From NCBI GenBank assembly GCA_027459565.1, contig DAIDIA010000242.1, positions 1 through 16,219 of the forward strand: 16,219 nt of DNA. Direction: 5' to 3'. This document shows, piece by piece, positions 1-6,258 of this stretch. The stretch is from Acidimicrobiaceae bacterium (GTDB taxonomy: Bacteria; Actinomycetota; Acidimicrobiia; Acidimicrobiales; Bog-793). The position numbers were made by a program, and so were the translations under genes. Positions within the stretch are counted from its first letter, which is position 1. Each line of letters starts with the position of its first letter. The notes under the pieces are model-generated. The model made no database searches. It was given only the letters and a program-made list of their open reading frames with translations, and had not been told where the DNA came from.

Positions 1-1
1 C

Positions 2-523
2 CTTGAAACCATTCCCGGTGCGATCATCGGCATCGATGTCAGTGGCCGAATTACGTTTGTGAATACTCAGGTTGAACAACTCTTCGGCTACACAAGAGAT
101 GAGTTGATCGGTGAGCCGGTGGAGATTCTCGTGCCTGAATCTCCCCGCGAATTCCATCAAGAGGATCGCGTGGAGTATTTCTTTGATCCGAAGCCACGGC
201 CCAAGGGAGTCGCACACCTCGCAGGTCGACGTAAGGACGGGTCGCTTTTTCGTGCCGACATCAGCCTCAGTTTCTTTCAAAGCGAAGACGGTGTCATCGT
301 GTCAGCCGCGGTGTGAGATGTGAGTGAACGCGTGCATGCGGATGCCGAGCGGGAGCAATACCGTGCCGGAGCGGACCGATGTCGGATTACCACTCGGCTG
401 CATCAGGTGCTGCGCCTCGAGAGCCTGGGACTCCTCGCCGGAGGGGTTGCGCATGGTTTCAACAATCTCATCGGAGCAATCCGGAATTTTGCCGCGTTTA
501 TTTCGAATCACGCGAAAAGTTGA
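2..523 (+). pseudogene. PAS-domain sensor histidine kinase, broken and truncated (5' end outside window)
   Basis: The frame beginning at base 2 reads as a PAS domain (GAIIGIDVSGRITFVN, then LFGYTRDELIGEPVEILVP, then GRRKDGSLFRADISLS). At 314-316 the same frame has TGA exactly where PAS kinases usually carry Arg in a V-R-D-V-S-E-R type linker, so a single CGA-to-TGA change is the simplest explanation. Beyond the stop the frame continues with a DHp-like H-box, RLESLGLLAGGVAHGFNNL, with the putative phospho-His codon at 452-454. Most members of this subfamily have HDFNN, so the Gly after His is unusual. The frame ends at 521-523, about 20 codons past the H-box, with no second DHp helix and no ATPase domain. 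Members use ATP to autophosphorylate this His and pass the phosphate to a response regulator; this copy cannot, lacking the kinase domain. The N-terminus lies outside the window. Identification as a PAS-HK remnant is firm; the order of the damaging events is unknown. Confidence 0.8.
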
Positions 524-837
524 CATTTCACTGGCCACTCCCAGTTCGAGACCCGTTTGCTAAACACTTGCTAAACAACCAGGAGATACGCAGTAGAAAT
601 GTTTGCGATGCTTGACAGTTACCTTTTGTGCTCACGCATCGCACGCATATCGCTGATTCGGGCGCCTTGGTGCAATGTTGCGAGGGTGCCTGATCGTTGT
701 CGATCTGGCGCGTTCGCGGGACCGCATCTACATACCCGGCATCAGTCGAGGGACACCTCGAACACCCGTGGTAGTTAGTCCCAGATGCGCTGTCTGACAA
801 TCACACGAGTAATGCACCGACGTGGGATGCTTCAGCC
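524..837. other. Intergenic stretch without a recognisable gene
   Basis: These 314 bp separate the truncated kinase from the next coding region. Seen here: a perfect TTGACA at 612-617 with no convincing -10 at 16-18 bp, and a 10-bp direct repeat at 557-577 (separate entry). The kinase frame stops just where the text becomes TTGACATTTCACTGGCCACT, which could be a recombination or IS edge, but I found no matching inverted end. No tRNA or coding frame was recognised. Confidence 0.4.
557..577. repeat. Direct repeat TTGCTAAACA x2, 11-bp period
   Basis: TTGCTAAACA occurs at 557-566 and again at 568-577, separated by one C, so the copies sit one helical turn apart. Such phasing is common in protein-binding sites, but no promoter or gene start lies directly next to it. 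It could equally be a chance or slippage duplication. Confidence 0.4.
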
Positions 838-1794
838 GTGACCCCTGAAGAGAACAATGAGGCCCCCCACCCATTCTCGAGCTTTGTCCGGGCGAGAATC
901 GCGTGGCACACGGACCAGAAGGTTCCAACCTTCGAAGAGCTGGGACTCGACGATGCGTGCCAAGCTGCATTCTCCTGGCAGAGCAATCGCAACAACGCCG
1001 AGTTTTTCGCCTTCTTCTGGCTTAACGAACACGGACGCGCATTCGTCCGCGAGATTCACGGTCTCCTCGGCAGTTCAGGCGAGCTGGTGTTGTCGAGCAT
1101 CGAAGCCGCCGTCGAAATCGAAGTCACGCGGCGTGTCATGCAAACTGCGACAAGCGTTGACGACACGACAGAGCGAGTGAACCGAGCAGCTCAGTGGCGA
1201 GCCATTCGATTTTTTGCCGAGGCGCAAGCCAACAACCTGATGGTGTTCGGGCACGGCGTCGCGAACCTAGTTCTCAGGACATTGGCGCTGCAGCCGGAGT
1301 TTCAGCCGCAAAGCGTCAAGGGAATCGATCCGGACGTATTCCAAGCCGGCGCAGACGAACGAGGAGTATGGTGCTCCCTGACCGGCAACGCCGTGTCGGA
1401 GATGCGCCGGGGGGCACGGCAGACGCCAAGCGATTCGGGTCCATTGCTCGATTCCCTCGCAGTTCTGTGGACAATTCTTGAACCGCTGTGGTCTGTCCGC
1501 GGCATGCACTATCACCGTTGGCGAGGTGAAAGCCCCGGGGTGACCGGCGTCAACTTCGTGAATCCAAACGAGCGGGTAGAAGAGGACGGCGTCATCAGTC
1601 GCACACTCCGCTTGCAGACCGAGTACGTCGAGGGTGAGACGATCGTCAATGACCTCGCAAGCTCAACAGACAGCGCATTGAGGGGTGTCGGGGCCTGGAT
1701 GCCTTCGTTTCTCGAAGTCTGGAGCGGGTTATTTGCTGAATGTAAGGAGCTAAACGAGCACGCTGCACAACGTGCGGTGCGGGATGACGTCTGA
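838..1794 (+). CDS. Hypothetical protein, 318 aa
   Basis: This is a long open frame with coding-like composition. The start is GTG at 838: the frame is closed by TAG at 772-774, no ATG lies between, and the next Met is near residue 100. The Shine-Dalgarno is weak (GGGA about 10 bases upstream). The product is soluble-looking, with no signal peptide or membrane helix, and it has about ten Trp spread through its length. The middle is helical and Ala/Arg-rich (roughly 80-150). A later segment (roughly 205-230) is hydrophobic and Trp-containing, LWTILEPLWSVRG, followed by an HYHRWRG stretch. I do not recognise a family. The gene sits alone between a kinase pseudogene and a doubtful small ORF, so context gives no function. 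Accessory or orphan gene is the most that can be said. Confidence 0.6.
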   Translation: MTPEENNEAPHPFSSFVRARIAWHTDQKVPTFEELGLDDACQAAFSWQSNRNNAEFFAFFWLNEHGRAFVREIHGLLGSSGELVLSSIEAAVEIEVTRRVMQTATSVDDTTERVNRAAQWRAIRFFAEAQANNLMVFGHGVANLVLRTLALQPEFQPQSVKGIDPDVFQAGADERGVWCSLTGNAVSEMRRGARQTPSDSGPLLDSLAVLWTILEPLWSVRGMHYHRWRGESPGVTGVNFVNPNERVEEDGVISRTLRLQTEYVEGETIVNDLASSTDSALRGVGAWMPSFLEVWSGLFAECKELNEHAAQRAVRDDV

Positions 1795-1808
1795 CGTACC
1801 TCCGCTCC

Positions 1809-2081
1809 GTGGATCACGAACCTTCGTTTTCGCGGAAGACAGCCACCAGCGCTTTTTCGCTCGCCGGTGCAAATAACCTCGGTCCTACGAATCTAAACCA
1901 GTGGCCGACAGCCGAGGCCGCAGCGATAGTTAAAGCGCTAAATGCGGCGCCTGCATTCATCACACTTGGCGTTGGCGGATCCGGCCAGTTCACCCCGGAC
2001 TCGTGCGAGTTCTCGTCGGTCGGCTATTACTCAAACGTGGAGCTCCTCATGACAAGCCTCGCCACATCCCCAGCGTGCTGA
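1809..2081 (+). CDS. Doubtful small ORF, 90 aa
   Basis: A GTG-started frame begins 14 bp after the preceding stop. There is no clear Shine-Dalgarno in the CCTCCGCTCC before it. The product has no recognised domain. It contains a Gly-rich hydrophobic patch (FITLGVGGSGQF, about residues 51-62) and no obvious membrane helix. Its same-strand proximity to the 318-aa gene could mean coupling. It could also be a decayed fragment of a larger gene or a chance frame in GC-rich DNA. I found no frame on the other strand that looks better. Confidence 0.25.
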   Translation: MDHEPSFSRKTATSAFSLAGANNLGPTNLNQWPTAEAAAIVKALNAAPAFITLGVGGSGQFTPDSCEFSSVGYYSNVELLMTSLATSPAC

Positions 2082-2120
2082 CAGTCAGTTCAGCGCGATG
2101 TCTTGGGACAGGGCAGATCG

Positions 2121-2870
2121 TTAGCCGTAACGGCGTACTGCTGAAGCAACACTGATGCTTTCATCATGAGGCAGAGTCTTAACTTCCTCAAGGCGCTGAA
2201 GGGTTTGTTTTGCCCGCTCGACGCCATCTTTGTGTGCGCCAAAAGACTCCATGAGGTCAATAATTTCGTAAATTATGTCGGTGGAGAAGTCGCTGGTGAT
2301 TCGCATTTTCAGCGAAGGGGCAACATCTATCAACATATCGAGGCGTCTCAATTCGGGGATCAAGTAACCGTCTCTTACCCCAAGGCTTGCGTCGAATGTC
2401 GAGCCGAGCATTGCCATATATGAAGTACCCCACATTTTGGAGACAAAACCTTCAAGACGGTCTGACCAATCTTGCACTTCATTCAACGTGGAGTCATTTT
2501 TCTTGCTCAAGTCTCCCCCTTGACGCCTTGCAAGCACAAGAACGACCACTGCTAATTGCGAAAGATCCTCCGCCATTTCACCTATGAGACGGTTTAGTCG
2601 ATGAATTTTTTTGTAGGGCAACCAAAGCCATTTAACATCCGAAATCGCGCCCGCGAATACATATACACCCGTAAAAATAAGGAAAAGTGCTGCATAAACA
2701 ACTGGTTGATTGAGTGACAAATGTTGCCCAGGGTCGGCAGCTTCAACCGTGCTGATCAGTTCCAACCCAACAACGATGCCGCCTACAAACATCGTTGCAC
2801 CTGTAGTTGCCCACACATTGTGATGGGTCGTCTCTGGGAGAGTGGCCCGAAATGGCCATCGCTCTGGCAT
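2121..2870 (-). CDS. Hypothetical membrane protein with two N-terminal TM segments, 249 aa
   Basis: The reading frame starts at ATG 2868-2870. The upstream Shine-Dalgarno is poor. Two hydrophobic helices are visible, at residues ~20-40 (VWATTGATMFVGGIVVGLEL) and ~57-76 (VVYAALFLIFTGVYVFAGAI), separated by a short polar loop. A ~170-residue hydrophilic, largely helical tail follows, probably cytoplasmic because the residues after TM2 are Lys/Arg-rich (KWLWLPYKKIHRLNR). I recognise no catalytic motif and no family. The DNA is clearly more AT-rich than the inositol genes, with codons such as AAA, AAT and ATA in frequent use, which suggests horizontal acquisition. It is convergent with the small ORF to its left. 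The transposase fossil beyond its 5' end fits a mobile-DNA setting. Confidence 0.6.
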   Translation of the reverse strand: MPERWPFRATLPETTHHNVWATTGATMFVGGIVVGLELISTVEAADPGQHLSLNQPVVYAALFLIFTGVYVFAGAISDVKWLWLPYKKIHRLNRLIGEMAEDLSQLAVVVLVLARRQGGDLSKKNDSTLNEVQDWSDRLEGFVSKMWGTSYMAMLGSTFDASLGVRDGYLIPELRRLDMLIDVAPSLKMRITSDFSTDIIYEIIDLMESFGAHKDGVERAKQTLQRLEEVKTLPHDESISVASAVRRYG

Positions 2871-3678
2871 GATCGAAGTCTAGGAGCGACATGATGCTCC
2901 AATGGGTTTGTCATCGCACACATTGCCGAAAGTTCACACTCGAGTTCAAAGTCGAGGCATTAGAGAATCGGCGTTGATCATGTTTGCGGCGCTGAGTCAT
3001 TCGTCGCGTAAGTGTTTCGAAAACTGGTTAGAGCGTGCTTAGTTTGTCAAGCCGCAGCCCTATAACGCCCCTATAAATAAGCAATTATCGCCAATTACGA
3101 TCGATCACGGTCGATTAAGCAGCCGCAGATCAGCGGGCATATTCGATCATCTGTAATCACAAGGGATGACATGAAGTCTCATTAGCAGTGAGCCCGATTC
3201 GGCCGCTCTCGCACCTCTCCACGGCCGCCGCAACTTACAGGTACGGCGACCATCTGCCTCCCCCAGCGAGCCGGGCGAGCAGTTCAAGCGTAGTGGATAT
3301 CGTGTCTCGCCCTTGGCGTCGATCGGCGCGCAATCCTCGGCTGGGATCGCCGCCCATCGCGCGCGAGGTGTGGGGAGCTGCAGTTATCGGAGGATTCGTC
3401 TTGCAACCGAGCACAGTCGCCCGTTTTTGTCCGTGCCGATGCGTCAATCGAGTCGCTCCGCACGGAATGGCTGGTCTCGGACTGCTGGTTGCGGAGGGAG
3501 CGACGGGCGCGACTTGTGCGACGGCATCGGCGCGCGCCTGAAAGGTGCACCGAATGCAGTTGTCCGACCCGGACACGGGCGTGCCGAGGTCCGTGGTCTC
3601 GGTGGTCCAGAATCGGAGGTGCCGGTACGCGTGCTGAGGCTCTGGCCGCGCCGCGCGGTGTTTTCGTCGCGGGGGAGG
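2871..3678. other. Gene-poor stretch, AT-rich then GC-rich
   Basis: About 800 bp hold no gene I can support. The first ~300 bp are AT-rich and contain a transposase-like fossil (2924-2977), a TATAA-rich patch (3061-3085) and an imperfect palindrome near 3100-3117 (ATCGATCACGGTCGAT). From about 3188 to 3670 the DNA is GC-rich and open in several overlapping frames on both strands, none with a recognisable domain, a good ribosome binding site or consistent coding character. It may be decayed coding DNA. Confidence 0.4.
2924..2977 (+). mobile_element. Fossil of an IS3-family transposase N-terminus
   Basis: The frame at 2924-2977 reads C-RKFTLEFKVEALENRR-stop. IS3-family OrfA proteins (IS2/IS3/IS911 type) typically open with a sequence like RRKFTPEFKxEAVRL, so the fit over about a dozen residues is good. 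Nothing resembling the rest of OrfA, OrfB or terminal inverted repeats follows; the frame ends in TGA at 2975-2977. It can only be a remnant, or a chance match given its shortness. Confidence 0.4.
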
Positions 3679-3725
3679 TGTTTACTTGTAGTTAAGTGGT
3701 TGTTTACCTTTAAGTCATTTATAAT
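3679..3725 (+). promoter_or_regulatory. Putative promoter/operator for the MgtC-family gene
   Basis: A perfect TATAAT lies at 3720-3725, 43 bp before the GTG start. The -35 is weak: TGGTTG at 3697-3702 with 17-bp spacing, or TTGTTT at 3700-3705 with 14 bp. A 7-bp direct repeat TGTTTAC occurs at 3679-3685 and 3701-3707, 22 bp apart (two helical turns), overlapping the -35 region, as an operator would. The patch is strikingly AT-rich against GC-rich flanks. Confidence 0.5.
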
Positions 3726-3768
3726 TCACTCTAAGTCCATCTTGAGGTGAGATCCGAGCGGAAAGCTG

Positions 3769-4563
3769 GTGGTTCGCTTGCACGTCCAAGGTCTGACGGC
3801 GATGGTTCTCGAGGAGCCAACCGGGCAGGGTTGGCCGCAGGTGGTCTCGCTCCTGATCGCGCTCGTGCTCTCCTCGCTCATTGGTCTTGAACGCGACCTC
3901 GGACAGAAGAGCGCCGGCCTGCGAACCCACGCCCTTGTCGGAGTCGGCGCCGCCCTTTTCATGTTGGTGAGCAAATACGGCTTCACGAATGTGCTCGTCA
4001 AGGGGTCGGTCATCCTCGATCCGTCACGCGTGGCGGCGCAGATCGTCACCGGTATCGGATTCATCGGCGGAGGTCTCATCTTCGTCCGCCGCGATGCCGT
4101 CCAGGGCCTCACGACCGCAGCAGCCGTTTGGGTTACCGCGGCAATCGGGGCCGCATGCGGAGCGGGCCTACCGATTCTCGCGACGGTTGCAACGGTGGGG
4201 CATTTTCTCGTCGCGCGCGGATACCCGCGGGTGACGCGGCGTTTCGGGCTCACTCGGTTTGCGACCTCGACGATCCATGTCCGGTATGTCGATGGCAAGG
4301 GGTTGTTGCGCACCATCCTCGCTTCGACGACGACAAGTGGCTATTCGGTGACCTCGATCGTCACGCGGGCGGTCCGGGAGTCGACGGATTCGGGTTACGA
4401 CTCGGTCCATGATGCGCTCCTGGGGCGCGAACCGTTCAACACGGTCGATGTGGAGATTCAGATCCAGGGGTCTCCGGTCGTCAACAATCTTGCCTCGGCG
4501 CTGTCCGAGATCGACGGCGTGGTGTCGGTGACCGCGGGCCGGCCACATGATTTCGATGAATAG
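3769..4563 (+). CDS. MgtC/SapB family membrane protein
   Basis: The product, 264 aa, matches the MgtC family. After a short lead there is a TM helix ending in the signature GLERDLGQKSAGLRTHALVG (about 39-58). A second TM segment with GAALFMLVSKYGF follows, then AAQIVTGIGFIGGGLIF (~89-105), GLTTAAAVWVTAAIGAACGAG (~113-133) and a fourth helix. The C-terminal ~95 residues form a soluble, ACT-like domain, as in the longer MgtC proteins. Family members are inner-membrane proteins linked to survival at low Mg2+ and, in some pathogens, to control of the F1Fo ATPase; the role here is unknown. The start is GTG 3769 with a purine-rich GAGCGGAAAG upstream. ATG 3802 is an alternative that still precedes the first helix. 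The gene is monocistronic and converges on the aldehyde dehydrogenase, with no obvious link to inositol use. Confidence 0.9.
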   Translation: MVRLHVQGLTAMVLEEPTGQGWPQVVSLLIALVLSSLIGLERDLGQKSAGLRTHALVGVGAALFMLVSKYGFTNVLVKGSVILDPSRVAAQIVTGIGFIGGGLIFVRRDAVQGLTTAAAVWVTAAIGAACGAGLPILATVATVGHFLVARGYPRVTRRFGLTRFATSTIHVRYVDGKGLLRTILASTTTSGYSVTSIVTRAVRESTDSGYDSVHDALLGREPFNTVDVEIQIQGSPVVNNLASALSEIDGVVSVTAGRPHDFDE

Positions 4564-4599
4564 GGGACCGGTCGCGCCCCCGGATCCGATCCGGACCCC
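4563..4599. terminator. Hairpin between convergent genes, possible bidirectional terminator
   Basis: GGGGACCGG (4563-4571) pairs with CCGGACCCC (4591-4599) apart from one A-A mismatch. A nested perfect 6-bp stem CCGGAT/ATCCGG lies at 4580-4585 and 4589-4594 with a 3-base loop. It fills the 38-bp gap between the stop of the MgtC gene and the stop of iolA. There is no T-tract, so either it is a non-canonical terminator or the folding is due to high GC. Confidence 0.4.
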
Positions 4600-4601
4600 G
4601 A

Positions 4602-6092
4602 CTAGCTGTTCGTCGGAAAGTTGAGCGTCTGGGTGTGCGAGATGCCGGTCCAACGGGCGGTCACTGCCTTCGCACGGGTGTAGAAGCGGACTCCGTCGGG
4701 GCCGTAGATGTGGAGGTCTCCGAACAGGGACTGGTTCCATCCACCAAAGGAGTAGTACGAGACCGGAACGGGTATCGGCAGGTTGATTCCGATCATTCCC
4801 GCCTCTGCCTCGGTCTGGAAGCGTCGCGCCGTCGCACCGTCATTCGTGAAGATCGCCGCTCCGTTCCCATAGGGGTTGGACTTGATGAGTGCCAGTGCCT
4901 CATCGAGGTCGGCGACGCGCAGCATCGACAGCACGGGTCCGAAGATCTCGTTGCGGTAGATCTCCATCTGTGGCATCACGTTGTCAAAGAGTGAGGGCCC
5001 GAGCCAGTAGCCGCCGGGATCGCCGTCGATCTGGTGCAACCGGCCATCGATCGCGAGCACCGCTCCCTCTTTCACCCCGCTGTCAAGGTAGGAGGCGACG
5101 CGGTCTCGGTGCTCGCGCGTGATGAGTGGCCCCATGTCGGCCGCTGGGTCGGTTGCCGGCGCGACCTTGAGGTTGGCGACGCGCTCGCGGATCTTCTCGA
5201 CGATGAGGTCTCCCGCGGCGCCGACTGCGACGAGCACCGAAATCGCCATGCACCGCTCGCCCGCCGAGCCGTATCCGGCATTGACTGCGGCATCGGCGAC
5301 GATGTCCATGTCGGCATCGGGCATCACGATCATGTGGTTCTTCGCCCCGCCGAGCGCCTGCACGCGCTTGCCCGCCCTGGCGGAGCGTTCGTAGATCGCG
5401 TGGGCGACCGCGGTCGATCCGACGAAACTGACTGCCGCGATACCCGGATGATCGAGGATCGCCTCCACCGCCATCTGATCGCCGTGGATGACGTTGAACA
5501 CGCCATCGGGAAGCCCGGCCTCCTTGAGCAGTCCGGCGAGAAAGACGGCGGTCGACGGGTCCTTTTCGGACGGCTTGAGGATGAAGGTGTTTCCGCATGC
5601 GATCGCGACCGGGAACATCCACATCGGCACCATCGCCGGAAAATTGAACGGTGTGATCCCTGCGACGACACCGAGCGGCTGACGGATGGAGTATGAGTCA
5701 ATTCCGGTGGAGACGTTCTCGGAGAACTCGCCCTTGATGAGTTGCCCGATGCCACAGGCGAACTCGACCACCTCTATTCCGCGACTCACCTCACCGAGCG
5801 CGTCGTTGAGGACCTTGCCGTGTTCCGCGCTCACCCGCTGCGCCACCTCGGCGCGCCGGGCGCTCAGCAGCTCGCGGAAACGGAACATGATCTCGGTGCG
5901 CCTCGAGATCGAGGTTGTACCCCAGGTCGCAAAGGCGGACGCGGCTGCCTGGACCGCGAGATCGACCTCCACGGCCGTCGCGAAATCGACCGTTGCCGAG
6001 ATCTCGCCCGTCGCGGGGTTGTAGACCGTGCCGTGGCGCTCGGCGGTTCCCTTCCACTGCGTGTTATTGATGATGTGCGTCACATGGTCCAC
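4602..6092 (-). CDS. iolA: Methylmalonate/malonate-semialdehyde dehydrogenase (CoA-acylating)
   Basis: This is an aldehyde dehydrogenase of the MMSDH type. It converts malonate semialdehyde, the last product of inositol breakdown, to acetyl-CoA with NAD+ and CoA (it also acts on methylmalonate semialdehyde). Visible: TPFNFPAMVPMWMFPVA with the conserved Asn (~150), ILKPSEKDPS (Lys ~173), the family-specific SFVGST and ALGGAKNHMIVMPDAD, where ordinary ALDHs have a catalytic Glu, and the nucleophile Cys ~281 in GYGSAGERCMAIS. The length of ~496 aa is typical. Start choice: CAGGCGGTGATC is a near-perfect anti-SD match ending 3 bases before GTG 6090-6092. GTG 6099-6101 lies inside that motif and is therefore unlikely; GTG 6081-6083 is another alternative. 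The gene lies 166 bp downstream of iolC on the same strand, probably in one transcript. The symbol mmsA is also used. Confidence 0.95.
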   Translation of the reverse strand: MDHVTHIINNTQWKGTAERHGTVYNPATGEISATVDFATAVEVDLAVQAAASAFATWGTTSISRRTEIMFRFRELLSARRAEVAQRVSAEHGKVLNDALGEVSRGIEVVEFACGIGQLIKGEFSENVSTGIDSYSIRQPLGVVAGITPFNFPAMVPMWMFPVAIACGNTFILKPSEKDPSTAVFLAGLLKEAGLPDGVFNVIHGDQMAVEAILDHPGIAAVSFVGSTAVAHAIYERSARAGKRVQALGGAKNHMIVMPDADMDIVADAAVNAGYGSAGERCMAISVLVAVGAAGDLIVEKIRERVANLKVAPATDPAADMGPLITREHRDRVASYLDSGVKEGAVLAIDGRLHQIDGDPGGYWLGPSLFDNVMPQMEIYRNEIFGPVLSMLRVADLDEALALIKSNPYGNGAAIFTNDGATARRFQTEAEAGMIGINLPIPVPVSYYSFGGWNQSLFGDLHIYGPDGVRFYTRAKAVTARWTGISHTQTLNFPTNS

Positions 6093-6206
6093 GAAGATCA
6101 CCGCCTGTCAGTAGAACCCCTTCTCGTAAACCCGAGGTCAACGGAGTCGTGGTGCTCGTTCCCAAGACCTCGCCTCCGATCCAGACGCTAACAGGAGATC
6201 CGCTTT

Positions 6207-6242
6207 GCCCCCTCGACGCGACGCGTGACCGAGATTGGGGGC
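6207..6242 (-). terminator. Possible attenuating hairpin between iolC and iolA
   Basis: GCCCCC (6207-6212) and GGGGGC (6237-6242) form a perfect 6-bp stem. It can be extended inward by TCG/CGA across a small bulge. It begins about 16 bases past the iolC stop on the minus strand. No T-run follows on the transcribed strand, so it is more likely a stabilising or attenuating structure than a strong terminator. Confidence 0.3.
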
Positions 6243-6258
6243 GATCCGCGTCGGACCG

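Noticed and set aside
314..316. TGA recoded as an amino acid, given two in-frame TGA codons in otherwise open frames
   Set aside because: TGA ends many intact genes here (iolB, iolD, iolE, the aldolase and the phosphatase), and the interrupted kinase frame is truncated anyway.
5034..5696. Long plus-strand frames opposite iolA and iolC
   Set aside because: They are antisense shadows of GC-rich codons; all family motifs lie on the minus strand.
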